Shown in pieces: positions 15,353-21,200 of a DNA stretch of 23,180 nt (the stretch's first letter is position 1; every line of letters begins with the position of its first letter). The translations under genes and the position numbers were made by a program. The stretch covers positions 1-23,180 of the IMG/VR virus record IMGVR_UViG_3300031857_001453. One strand, 5' to 3'. Source of the stretch: a virus. The notes beneath the pieces are model-generated. The model worked only from the letters and a program-made list of their open reading frames with translations. It was not told where the DNA came from and did not search any database.

Positions 15353-15518
15353 GGATAGTTTTAAATTTCGTAACAAAAAGAAAGCAGTTGAAGCTCGTAA
15401 GAAACAACGCCAAATAAAAAGACACAAACAAAATGAAGAAATCAGAAACGAACGCAACATCGGAGAATTCCTTACAGACAACTTTGAACGATTTGGACGC
15501 GATCAGAATGTTAAATAA
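15324..15518 (+). CDS. Small basic protein of unknown function
   Basis: A 64-residue protein dominated by Lys, Arg, Gln and Asn (NKKKAVEARKKQRQIKRHKQ), predicted to be a single long helix. It could bind nucleic acid, but no motif shows this. AAGGAAG lies at good distance before the ATG, supporting translation despite a 29-nt overlap with the upstream gene. The following gene may start inside it. Confidence 0.5.
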   Translation: MGRTFRTNNEDSFKFRNKKKAVEARKKQRQIKRHKQNEEIRNERNIGEFLTDNFERFGRDQNVK

Positions 15519-15654
15519 TCCATTCTGGAACACTCCCGTAGATTTCAAAGTAACTACCTTTGATAGCTTTTTGGGTGTAAGCATGAAAGTATACGAAGAT
15601 CAGCTTATGTTATGGGCTGAAGATATGGGAGATAGATATGGTAACAAACTATAA
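15433..15654 (+). CDS. Small protein of unknown function, start uncertain
   Basis: Up to 73 residues. From the ATG at 15433 it overlaps the basic protein gene by 86 nt, unusually long here. An internal ATG at 15508 gives a 48-residue version overlapping only 11 nt. No clear ribosome binding site marks either. The sequence after 15508 (NPFWNTPVDFKVTTFDSF and an acidic C-terminus) looks protein-like. The next gene starts at 15638 with a good GGGAGA site inside its 3' end. Confidence 0.4.
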   Translation: MKKSETNATSENSLQTTLNDLDAIRMLNNPFWNTPVDFKVTTFDSFLGVSMKVYEDQLMLWAEDMGDRYGNKL

Positions 15655-15976
15655 ACTAAAGAAGTCTCCTGTTGAACCTAACAGGATTCGCAAAGTTGTT
15701 AAGCAGTTGATGCAAGACTCTACGGATGACCGTAAACTTGCATTGGATGCTTATACTAAGTTCAAACGGGATGCCGATGATGAAGCTCTCGATATGCAAC
15801 TTAGAACAAACGCACAAAAGTTGATGGTTGAGTCACTAAAGTTAGCTCAGTCATCTAAGGTTTCTGTAGCAAAACTAATGGATCTACTGGTCAAGTACGA
15901 AATCCATAATGCTACAGTTAAGGATGGAACTGGAGAGTCAAAGAAGGAAGAAGTAGACTTTTTCGAGGAAGACTGA
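15638..15976 (+). CDS. Helical protein of unknown function
   Basis: A 112-residue charged protein with two long predicted helices (RIRKVVKQLMQDSTDDRKLA and MQLRTNAQKLMVESLKLAQS) and a very acidic C-terminus (EEVDFFEED). GGGAGAT upstream of the ATG supports the start. It ends in TGATG overlap with the Clp-like gene, so it is probably co-translated with it and might act with it as an adaptor; that is a guess from position. A terminase small-subunit-like role is another possibility without motif support. Confidence 0.52.
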   Translation: MVTNYKLKKSPVEPNRIRKVVKQLMQDSTDDRKLALDAYTKFKRDADDEALDMQLRTNAQKLMVESLKLAQSSKVSVAKLMDLLVKYEIHNATVKDGTGESKKEEVDFFEED

Positions 15977-17340
15977 TGACATCGGGAATCGACAACTACA
16001 GAATTGTACTAGAGCCTATCCGCAAGGTAGTCTTCATCAAGTGTTTAACCACAGATCAGGACACCGAGCTATTTAATAAGATAGCTACAGGGATCAGTAA
16101 GAAGACCAAGCAATTCTCAATCAAATCTTATCAGCATAAACTCCTAACAGAGTTCGTTGTAGATTATGCGGACTTGCTTGCTATTCTCAGCCCTGATGAG
16201 GAGCCTGTAGTTATCTCTTCATTGTATAACTCAGTTGTCGAGTTATATCCACATTACAAGTTAGAAAATGTTTGCTTAAATCTAAATCTACTAAACCACA
16301 TAAGAGCTAGAGTCAGCACACTAAAGTCAGAACTAGATTTTGATAAATTAGATTTGCTGGAGGAGGAAGCTAGCGCACCTACAGGAGTTGATTCTGATAT
16401 GGAGATTGGTAGGATCTTGGCTACTGAACTAGATAAGACAAGGAAATTCCTCAAGAAGAAGATCATAGGGCAGGATCAAGCCATTGATGTGGTCATGGAG
16501 ACTCTGGAGCTTCATACTGCTAACATGGCTGATCACTCTGCTCTTTTGTTCGTTGGGCCTACAGGTGTGGGCAAGACAGAGCTTGCAAAACTGTTAGCTC
16601 AAAGATATGGGAATAAGTTCTTCAAGGTAGACTGTGGTACTTTAAGTGACAAGCACGAAAAGTCAAGCCTCACAGGATCACCCCCCGGATACATTGGATC
16701 AAATGAAAAGAGTCTTTTATATGAAAAGTCAAAGGAGGGTAATCGTTGGGTTATCTGCTTTGACGAGATTGAAAAGACTTCAGATAAAATGTATGATGCC
16801 CTTATGAACTTGATGGATGAGGGCACGATCATGGACTCACAAGGTCATACTTGTGATTTCAAAAAGTCGATCTTTATCTTCACATCAAACTTGGGCATGA
16901 AGGATATCCGGCGTGACAAGGATATAGGTTTTGCACAGAAGAATAAGACTTTCGATGAGCAGAGATACAAGATAACTGATGCAATAGAGGGTCACTTTAA
17001 ACCCGAATTTATCAACCGTATAGACGATATAATTATCTTTAATTCTCTAACCAAGGAGAATGTACGGGAGATAGCAGCATTGGAATTAAAGAACCTCCCT
17101 GTAACCAAAAACAAGGATATCCTAGACTATATTGTGGATAATGGGTATTCTGAGAAGTACGGAGCAAGAAATATAAAGAGGTTTATCCGTAAGAATATAG
17201 CCAAGAAGATTGCTCAAACAATTATTTCTGGGAAAGTGCCTGACAAGAGTAAATACTATAAGATAGATGTGATTGACGGAAACCCAATCATAACTAACGC
17301 TATTGATTTTAAACTTAAATCTAAGGAAGTCAAGGAATGA
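15976..17340 (+). CDS. Clp/Hsp100-type AAA+ ATPase with one ATPase domain and an IGF loop
   Basis: A 454-residue unfoldase-like protein corresponding to the second (D2) ATPase of ClpA/ClpC. Residues 1-150 are a non-Clp N-terminal region. The AAA domain starts at IIGQDQAI (163-170), with Walker A GPTGVGKT (194-201), pore loop GYIG (238-241), Walker B VICFDE (259-264), arginine finger in FINRID (Arg348) and sensor-2 GARN (396-399). Ile317-Gly318-Phe319 lies exactly where ClpA has the IGL and ClpC the VGF tripeptide that dock ClpP; ClpB lacks this loop. No ClpP gene is visible here. The protein could recruit host ClpP or remodel phage proteins. It is coupled to both neighbours by 1- to 4-nt overlaps. 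Confidence 0.85.
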   Translation: MTSGIDNYRIVLEPIRKVVFIKCLTTDQDTELFNKIATGISKKTKQFSIKSYQHKLLTEFVVDYADLLAILSPDEEPVVISSLYNSVVELYPHYKLENVCLNLNLLNHIRARVSTLKSELDFDKLDLLEEEASAPTGVDSDMEIGRILATELDKTRKFLKKKIIGQDQAIDVVMETLELHTANMADHSALLFVGPTGVGKTELAKLLAQRYGNKFFKVDCGTLSDKHEKSSLTGSPPGYIGSNEKSLLYEKSKEGNRWVICFDEIEKTSDKMYDALMNLMDEGTIMDSQGHTCDFKKSIFIFTSNLGMKDIRRDKDIGFAQKNKTFDEQRYKITDAIEGHFKPEFINRIDDIIIFNSLTKENVREIAALELKNLPVTKNKDILDYIVDNGYSEKYGARNIKRFIRKNIAKKIAQTIISGKVPDKSKYYKIDVIDGNPIITNAIDFKLKSKEVKE

Positions 17341-17525
17341 ACCCTTATCAAAGAATATATGATCTTTTAAGTGAAGAGAAGCCTGTAAGCCCTTTTTGGG
17401 CAAAGGTAAGACAAGCCGCAATGGGTCCAACGGGTGAGGGGCCAAAACCAAATCCAAACTTAGGTCGTCCCAAAGATCCTAAATTAAAGAAAAAAGAAAT
17501 AAAAGCTGGTAGAAGACCGTCATGA
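17337..17525 (+). CDS. Small basic protein, YQRIxDLL N-terminal tag (copy 1)
   Basis: A 62-residue protein whose first 13 residues, MNPYQRIYDLLSE, match the next gene (MSLYQRIHDLLLE) in 9 positions. The remainder is Pro-, Gly- and Lys-rich and looks disordered (GPKPNPNLGRPKDPKLKKK). The N-terminus resembles T4 capsid-targeting sequences (M-x-x-YQ-x-I-x-E) in shape and length, and Leu11-x-Glu13 fits the L/I-x-E site of T4-type prohead protease. A role as an internal head protein is therefore proposed but not shown. The ATG overlaps the stop of the Clp-like gene and its own stop overlaps the next ATG. Confidence 0.6.
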   Translation: MNPYQRIYDLLSEEKPVSPFWAKVRQAAMGPTGEGPKPNPNLGRPKDPKLKKKEIKAGRRPS

Positions 17526-17719
17526 GTTTATATCAAAGAATACATGATCTTCTTTTGGAAGCTAACAAGAAGCCCTTACCTAAGAATTTAGCAAAAAGAC
17601 AAAGAGCTAAATTAGCTGCACAAGGTAAACTTCCTCATAGAAAAGGATCTCCTCCACCTCATGAAGGGGAACCTTATGATATAGAAGATCATGCTAGATT
17701 ACATTTTGGGGATAAATAA
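17522..17719 (+). CDS. Small basic protein, YQRIxDLL N-terminal tag (copy 2)
   Basis: A 65-residue protein with N-terminus MSLYQRIHDLLLEA shared with the preceding gene. Leu11-Leu-Glu13 followed by Ala matches the T4-type L/I-x-E protease cleavage pattern. The body is basic (KNLAKRQRAKLAAQGKLPHRKG), then Pro-rich, with an acidic His-containing end (YDIEDHARLHFGDK). The bodies of the two proteins are not similar beyond base composition, so only the tag is conserved. It is the last gene before a strong terminator. Confidence 0.6.
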   Translation: MSLYQRIHDLLLEANKKPLPKNLAKRQRAKLAAQGKLPHRKGSPPPHEGEPYDIEDHARLHFGDK

Positions 17720-17741
17720 CTTTTAATCTTTCCTAATAGTC

Positions 17742-17787
17742 AAAAGACACCATTTTGTTACCGTCAACAAAATGGTGTCTTTTTTTT
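17742..17787 (+). terminator. Intrinsic terminator before the tRNA array
   Basis: An 18-bp stem from AAAAGACACC... (17742-17759) to ...GGTGTCTTTT (17766-17783), a 6-nt loop and a T tract to 17787. It separates the Clp/tag operon from the tRNA genes. Confidence 0.93.
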
Positions 17788-17816
17788 GTTGTCACCATTA
17801 AAAAAGTCAAAGGTCA

Positions 17817-17831
17817 TGCTATTATGGTAGA
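17817..17831 (+). promoter_or_regulatory. Extended -10 promoter for the tRNA array
   Basis: TGCTATTAT (17817-17825) is an extended -10, and CTATTATGGTAGA resembles the 13-mer at 6051. A start near 17832 leaves about 8 nt before tRNA-Ile. No good -35 is seen at 17 nt. Confidence 0.48.
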
Positions 17832-17839
17832 CCGAACAC

Positions 17840-17916
17840 GCGCTCGTAGCTCAGTTGGTTAGAGCAGAGTTCTTATAAAGCTAAGGTCGATGGTTCAAAT
17901 CCATCCGAGCGCACCA
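17840..17916 (+). tRNA. tRNA-Ile (anticodon TAT)
   Basis: A full cloverleaf with acceptor GCGCTCG/CGAGCGC, D stem GCTC/GAGC, T stem GATGG/CCATC and encoded CCA. The anticodon TAT is at 17874-17876 and reads the rare Ile codon ATA, common in AT-rich phage genes. The first anticodon-stem pair (27-43) is a G-A mismatch. Confidence 0.92.
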
Positions 17917-17920
17917 ATCA

Positions 17921-17970
17921 GGTAGGAAGAGTCAAACCGTAAGGCTGACTGACAGAACTCACTTCCTACC
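17921..17970 (+). ncRNA. Structured hairpin element between tRNA genes
   Basis: A 50-nt spacer element closed by a perfect 9-bp stem, GGTAGGAAG (17921-17929) with CTTCCTACC (17962-17970). It contains a second 5-bp stem, AGTCA (17930-17934) with TGACT (17946-17950), whose loop includes CC-GTAA-GG, a GNRA-type tetraloop. No T tract follows. The left arm shares the 11-mer GGTAGGAAGAG with the terminator at 12340. It may be a processing element, a decayed terminator or a small RNA. Confidence 0.4.
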
Positions 17971-17986
17971 ACTTCTTTCACAACAT

Positions 17987-18062
17987 GGCCTAGTAGACCA
18001 ATGGCAGAGTCAACAGACTTAAAATCTGTCAAGTGTGAGTTCGAGTCTCACCTAGGCTACCA
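17987..18062 (+). tRNA. tRNA-Leu (anticodon TAA), short variable arm
   Basis: Acceptor GGCCTAG/CTAGGCT (first pair G-U), anticodon stem ACAGA/TCTGT, T stem GTGAG/CTCAC, discriminator A and encoded CCA. The anticodon TAA at 18020-18022 reads TTA (Leu). The variable region is only 5 nt, whereas bacterial Leu tRNAs normally have a long arm. D stem has a C-A mismatch at 13-22. Confidence 0.87.
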
Positions 18063-18068
18063 ATACAC

Positions 18069-18145
18069 GGCTCCATAGCTCAACAGGATAGAGCAACGGT
18101 TTTCTAAACCGTAGGTTGCAAGTTCAAGTCTTGCTGGAGCTACCA
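18069..18145 (+). tRNA. tRNA-Arg (anticodon TCT)
   Basis: Acceptor GGCTCCA/TGGAGCT (first pair G-U), D stem GCTC/GAGC, anticodon stem ACGGT/ACCGT, T stem GCAAG/CTTGC and encoded CCA. The anticodon TCT (18103-18105) reads AGA. This tRNA is common in large phages. Confidence 0.93.
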
Positions 18146-18150
18146 AACAT

Positions 18151-18225
18151 TCCCCGATAGCTCAATGGTAGAGCATCTGACTGTTAATCAGAGGGTTGTA
18201 GGATCGTGCCCTACTCGGGGAGCCA
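18151..18225 (+). tRNA. tRNA-Asn (anticodon GTT), unusual T loop
   Basis: Acceptor TCCCCGA/TCGGGGA, D stem GCTC/GAGC, anticodon stem TCTGA/TCAGA, T stem GTAGG/CCTAC, discriminator G and CCA. The anticodon is GTT (18183-18185). The T loop is ATCGTGC, with A at position 54 and T at 58, the reverse of the normal T54-A58 pair. Confidence 0.9.
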
Positions 18226-18226
18226 T

Positions 18227-18300
18227 GTGAGTATCGTATAAAGGCATTACCTTAGCCTTCCAAGCTAATGATAAGAGTTCGAATCTCTTTACTCACTCCA
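18227..18300 (+). tRNA. tRNA-Gly (anticodon TCC)
   Basis: Acceptor GTGAGTA/TACTCAC, anticodon stem TTAGC/GCTAA, T stem AAGAG/CTCTT, discriminator T typical of Gly, and CCA. The anticodon TCC (18259-18261) reads GGA. Only 1 nt separates it from tRNA-Asn. The D stem has only three good pairs. Confidence 0.9.
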
Positions 18301-18305
18301 TACAC

Positions 18306-18381
18306 GAGTTCGTAGCTCAGTCGGAAGAGCAACTGGCTTTTAACCAGTAGGTCGAGGGTTCGAACCCCTCCGAACTCACCA
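18306..18381 (+). tRNA. tRNA-Lys (anticodon TTT)
   Basis: Acceptor GAGTTCG/CGAACTC, D stem GCTC/GAGC, anticodon stem ACTGG/CCAGT, T stem GAGGG/CCCTC and CCA. The anticodon TTT (18339-18341) reads AAA and AAG. Last gene of the array; a protein gene starts 10 nt later. Confidence 0.94.
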
Positions 18382-18391
18382 GAAAGATATC

Positions 18392-18643
18392 ATGCAGAAG
18401 AAACATAAATACTCATTCAAAATCTACAACGGTAGAATTAAAGTATGTATTGACGGATATGTAGCATTTACATTCAATCAGTTAGATTTCAAAGGATACT
18501 ATGCTTACAAGGATGATACAGACTTGTATGGCCTTGACATCTATCTTATGAATGATAAGGGAGGAGCAACAACCATGGAGATTTACTTTAAAACTAAAGA
18601 GAACTGGTTGGCTGTGCTTAAGTTGTTAGATGAGAACCTCTAA
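18392..18643 (+). CDS. Small protein of unknown function after the tRNA array
   Basis: An 83-residue protein with alternating hydrophobic and polar residues (YSFKIYNGRIKVCIDGYVAF), suggesting a beta-rich fold, and a helical C-terminus (ENWLAVLKLLDENL). No motif recognised. It starts 10 nt after tRNA-Lys, with a weak AGAAAGA element, so it is probably cotranscribed with the tRNAs. No terminator follows; a promoter for the next gene begins 19 nt after its stop. Confidence 0.58.
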   Translation: MQKKHKYSFKIYNGRIKVCIDGYVAFTFNQLDFKGYYAYKDDTDLYGLDIYLMNDKGGATTMEIYFKTKENWLAVLKLLDENL

Positions 18644-18661
18644 AAATAACTTAAAAAAAGC

Positions 18662-18690
18662 GTGACTTGGTGTCAGTAGTCGGTTATAGT
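18662..18690 (+). promoter_or_regulatory. GTGACT-N17-TATAGT promoter
   Basis: GTGACT (18662-18667), a 17-nt spacer ending TCGGT, and TATAGT (18685-18690), with an A tract directly upstream. The ATG at 18701 is 10 nt after the -10, 3 nt more than in sister promoters. No Shine-Dalgarno sequence is present. Confidence 0.78.
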
Positions 18691-18700
18691 ATGCACGACC

Positions 18701-19117
18701 ATGCAGACCTTCCTACCCTACGCTGACTTTGTAGAGTCCGCACGCTGCCTAGACTATCGCCGTCTTGGTAAGCAGCGTGTTGAGGCTATGCAACTTCATA
18801 ATATTCTTACTAACCGAACGACCACCAAAGGCTGGCGCAGTCATCCCGCACTTAAGATGTGGGAAGGATATGCTCCAGCCCTTGCTCATTACATGAATGT
18901 ATGTATTGACGAGTGGGTTCGTAGAGGCTACAATAACACCATGGAGAAGCGTGACGAAACCAACCTCGTACTACCTCCTTGGCTGCAAGATCAGCGTATC
19001 TGGTATACGCATCGTGCTAACCTGATTCGCAAAGACCCCAACTACTATTCCCAGTTTAACTGGGGCATCGACTCCGAAAACGCAGTAACCATCGAATACT
19101 TCTGGCCCGTACAATGA
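18701..19117 (+). CDS. MSMEG_6728/endonuclease V-like protein (putative pyrimidine-dimer glycosylase family)
   Basis: A 138-residue protein opening MQTFLPYADFVESARCLDYRRLGKQRVEA, then HPALKMWEGYAPAL and CIDEWVRRG. This order matches the MSMEG_6728-type family, which is grouped in databases with pyrimidine-dimer glycosylase/endonuclease V-like proteins. The N-terminal LDYRRLGKQR is the most conserved stretch. The enzymatic role in DNA repair is known for T4 DenV, but this branch is less studied, so activity is inferred. It is expressed from its own GTGACT-type promoter, nearly leaderless, and overlaps the sigma-like gene by 4 nt. Confidence 0.65.
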   Translation: MQTFLPYADFVESARCLDYRRLGKQRVEAMQLHNILTNRTTTKGWRSHPALKMWEGYAPALAHYMNVCIDEWVRRGYNNTMEKRDETNLVLPPWLQDQRIWYTHRANLIRKDPNYYSQFNWGIDSENAVTIEYFWPVQ

Positions 19118-19704
19118 ATCAAGAACAATACCAATTTATCCAAGAAAAGTACGGCAATCTTATTCATATGATTGCCCAAAAGATCAACGGAGATGTTGCA
19201 AGATGCGATCCTGATGATAATGTGCAAGACCTTTGGATCTCTGCCTTAGAAGCTATCAAAGGCTATGAGGCTCAGGACAATGGTAAGAATGGTAAATTTG
19301 AAGACTTCAAAGATACCAAAGGCTTTGATAAGTACATCAAGACCTGCTTGTGGCACAAGAAAGGTAAGAAGGGATCAGATGTAACTAAGAAACTAGGTAT
19401 TACATCTACCTATTCAGTCGATGGTCACAATTATTCTATGCAGGATGAAAAACTGCTGTTGGATGTTGTTGACCCTAAAGTTGTAAACATGAACATTGCG
19501 GACAATGTTCTTGAAGATATCAGAGTCAAACTACTACCCCAAGAAAAGTTGATCGTAGAAAACATCGTAGGCAACCCTGATTGTATGAAAGATAACGGCA
19601 GGGTAAATGTTGCTAAACTCTGTAAGGCTACAAAGTTAAAAGTCGAAGAGGTGAGATATTATTTAGATTACATTAGATCTCGCTACAACATGACTATGAT
19701 GTGA
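19114..19704 (+). CDS. Sigma factor-like protein
   Basis: A 196-residue protein with a sigma-2-like segment, DPDDNVQDLWISALEA (32-47), as in the (D/E)DxxQDxW helix that binds core polymerase. A region near 140-190 (LLPQEKLIVENIVGN, then VNVAKLCKATKLKVEEVRYYL) looks like a sigma-4 helix-turn-helix. Size is close to T4 gp55 and small phage sigma factors. It could direct RNA polymerase to phage promoters such as the CTATTAT set, but this is inference. The start overlaps the upstream stop in ATGA. Confidence 0.6.
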   Translation: MNQEQYQFIQEKYGNLIHMIAQKINGDVARCDPDDNVQDLWISALEAIKGYEAQDNGKNGKFEDFKDTKGFDKYIKTCLWHKKGKKGSDVTKKLGITSTYSVDGHNYSMQDEKLLLDVVDPKVVNMNIADNVLEDIRVKLLPQEKLIVENIVGNPDCMKDNGRVNVAKLCKATKLKVEEVRYYLDYIRSRYNMTMM

Positions 19705-19719
19705 CGGAGGAAAAGTCAA

Positions 19720-20106
19720 ATGAGACTAACTGCAAAAATCTACAACAAAGATACTGGTGAAATCGTTGATGTTTGGTTCCGAGTCAAACATATCCGCAAC
19801 AGAACAGAAGTAAGTGCGGGTAAATTTGATATTGACCGTTACGGTGGCGTAACAGTCATGTCATATGGTGACACAGGACTACTTACATTTGCAAGATGCC
19901 GTGATAACGAAGAATATGATCGAAAGGCAGGAACCATGGTTTGCCTGCAAAAGATTGTATGGAAGCATCTTGGACACGATCTTTATATCGAAGAGTTTGA
20001 TGCTCGATTCTCCAAAGATGGTGTTTTAAATGTAGTGATCACAAAAGACAAGTCTGTAGCTTTTAAGTGGCTACATTACGGATACCAAGGGGAGCTTCCA
20101 GAATGA
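19720..20106 (+). CDS. Protein of unknown function
   Basis: A 128-residue protein with a strong GGAGGAAAAG site before the ATG. Alternating hydrophobic residues (VDVWFRVKHI, GLLTFARC, VCLQKIVWKHL, LNVVITKD) point to a beta-sandwich-like or mixed fold. No catalytic motif is visible. It overlaps the DUF4406-like gene by 4 nt, so the two probably share a transcript with the sigma-like gene. Confidence 0.6.
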   Translation: MRLTAKIYNKDTGEIVDVWFRVKHIRNRTEVSAGKFDIDRYGGVTVMSYGDTGLLTFARCRDNEEYDRKAGTMVCLQKIVWKHLGHDLYIEEFDARFSKDGVLNVVITKDKSVAFKWLHYGYQGELPE

Positions 20107-20468
20107 AGATTTACATTGCAGGCCCGATTAGCGGGGAAGTCAAAGCAGAAGAAAACTTTAAGAAGGCTCACATTCTATTAGCTAGAATGTATCCTAACGC
20201 TGAGATTAAAAACCCAATGCTAATTCCCAGCCCAAAGTTTACACAAGACGATTGGGGTAAGGATGGGTTGTGGTCATACTATATGCACGAATGTATCAAA
20301 CTTATGATGGAGTGTGATACTATCTTCCTATTGAGAGGTTGGAGTTCAAGTCGGGGCGCAACTATTGAACACGACCTAGCTTGGAAGTTAGAAATGAACA
20401 TTATGTACGAAGAAGAGATAATTGATATCTACGAAAATAATTCTGAAAAAGAGAGTGACTTTAGCTGA
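20103..20468 (+). CDS. DUF4406-like nucleoside 2-deoxyribosyltransferase fold protein
   Basis: A 121-residue protein starting MKIYIAGPISG, then EENFKKA, NPMLIPSP, YMHECIKLMMECDTIFLLRGW and SRGATIEHDLA. This succession is that of DUF4406 proteins, related by fold to nucleoside deoxyribosyltransferases. Glu99-type in ATIEHDLA corresponds to the conserved E of the family. Activity in phages is unproven; nucleotide salvage is plausible. The ATG at 20103 restores the family start and overlaps the upstream stop. The 3' end contains the -35 of the next promoter. Confidence 0.75.
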   Translation: MKIYIAGPISGEVKAEENFKKAHILLARMYPNAEIKNPMLIPSPKFTQDDWGKDGLWSYYMHECIKLMMECDTIFLLRGWSSSRGATIEHDLAWKLEMNIMYEEEIIDIYENNSEKESDFS

Positions 20469-20483
20469 CCAACTGGTTATACT
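20455..20483 (+). promoter_or_regulatory. GTGACT-N17-TATACT promoter
   Basis: GTGACT (20455-20460) and TATACT (20478-20483) are separated by 17 nt. The ATG at 20491 lies 7 nt after the -10, predicting a leaderless mRNA. The -35 is inside the end of the DUF4406-like gene. Confidence 0.78.
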
Positions 20484-20490
20484 GTATATC

Positions 20491-20754
20491 ATGAGCGCAC
20501 ACAGCAACAACAAAACGATCTGGCAAGTAGAAATCACCTTCAACGACTCGAAGCCTCCGTACCTATATATGATGACGAACTTCTCCAATACCAAGGAGAA
20601 GGTCTTGGAGCAAATGATGCGACAAGTCAAATGGTTCAAGCCTGAGACTATCAAGTCAGTCCAAGTAGTCAAGTATAAACTAGAGGCTGTGGATACTATC
20701 GACTGTACAGATAGTCTGCCCAAGCTCGTAGTCCAACCCATCGAAGGAGATTGA
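20491..20754 (+). CDS. Small protein of unknown function
   Basis: An 87-residue protein (MSAHSNNKTIWQVEI...). A longer frame from 20422 would run upstream of the promoter and is rejected. The TIWQVEITFNDSKPPYLYMM start and SVQVVKYKLEAVDTI suggest beta strands around a helix. No family recognised. Start codon is at the expected transcription start. Ends 1 nt before the next ATG. Confidence 0.6.
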   Translation: MSAHSNNKTIWQVEITFNDSKPPYLYMMTNFSNTKEKVLEQMMRQVKWFKPETIKSVQVVKYKLEAVDTIDCTDSLPKLVVQPIEGD

Positions 20755-20755
20755 T

Positions 20756-20983
20756 ATGAAAGAGAAGGATCCGTACCAGCAACTGGTAGAATCAGCTACC
20801 AATCTAAAGGCAGCTTGCAAACATATCATCGAAAACGAGAAAGTCAAACCCAACTACGAGCCAACAATCAACTACTATCATCAGGTAGTTATGGAATGCC
20901 TAGAGCTTATGGAACATATGCAAGCTAGGATCGAGAATTACAATCAATGGAATGCAAGATATGGCGAAGATTTCGAGGACTAA
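20756..20983 (+). CDS. Small protein of unknown function
   Basis: A 75-residue helical protein (VESATNLKAACKHIIENEK, then YYHQVVMECLELMEHMQARI) with a good GGAGAT site before the ATG. Probably cotranscribed from the promoter at 20455. No motif recognised. Confidence 0.58.
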   Translation: MKEKDPYQQLVESATNLKAACKHIIENEKVKPNYEPTINYYHQVVMECLELMEHMQARIENYNQWNARYGEDFED

Positions 20984-20984
20984 T

Positions 20985-21200
20985 ATGACACTTAACTACG
21001 AGAGATTTGGGGCTGTAACGGCAACAAGAGACTTTCTTCGGCATCTCTTGAATCCGAAAGTCACACCCAAAGTTCCTCGTAAAGTTAGAGAAGAAGCTAG
21101 ACGATTGTTAAAGCACTACCCAGACGATGTAGTTATGGATACGGTATCAAAGCAAGTTCCTACCCTGTTTGGTAGGGATTGGCGAGATCAATACAAATGA
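20985..21200 (+). CDS. Small protein, possibly BPSL0761-like
   Basis: A 71-residue protein (MTLNYERFGAVTATRDFLRHLL...). The pattern YERxxAVxxTRDFL, VPRKVREEARRLLKHYP and TLFGRDW recalls the small phage/prophage family labelled BPSL0761-like, which has no known function. GAGGAC before the ATG at 20985 supports this start over 20952. Its stop overlaps the ATG of a tiny membrane protein (ATGA). Confidence 0.55.
   Translation: MTLNYERFGAVTATRDFLRHLLNPKVTPKVPRKVREEARRLLKHYPDDVVMDTVSKQVPTLFGRDWRDQYK

Noticed and set aside
15156-15584. 142-codon minus-strand open frame
   Set aside because: It runs against a series of overlapping + strand genes with good ribosome binding sites. Its sequence is hydrophobic and low in information, as expected from a reverse frame.
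17921-17970. Seventh tRNA gene
   Set aside because: The acceptor-like 9-bp stem is followed by CA, but there is no T arm, no anticodon arm of proper size and the total length is only 50 nt.
20422-20490. Upstream extension of the gene at 20491
   Set aside because: It would place the coding region across a complete GTGACT-N17-TATACT promoter and inside the upstream gene.
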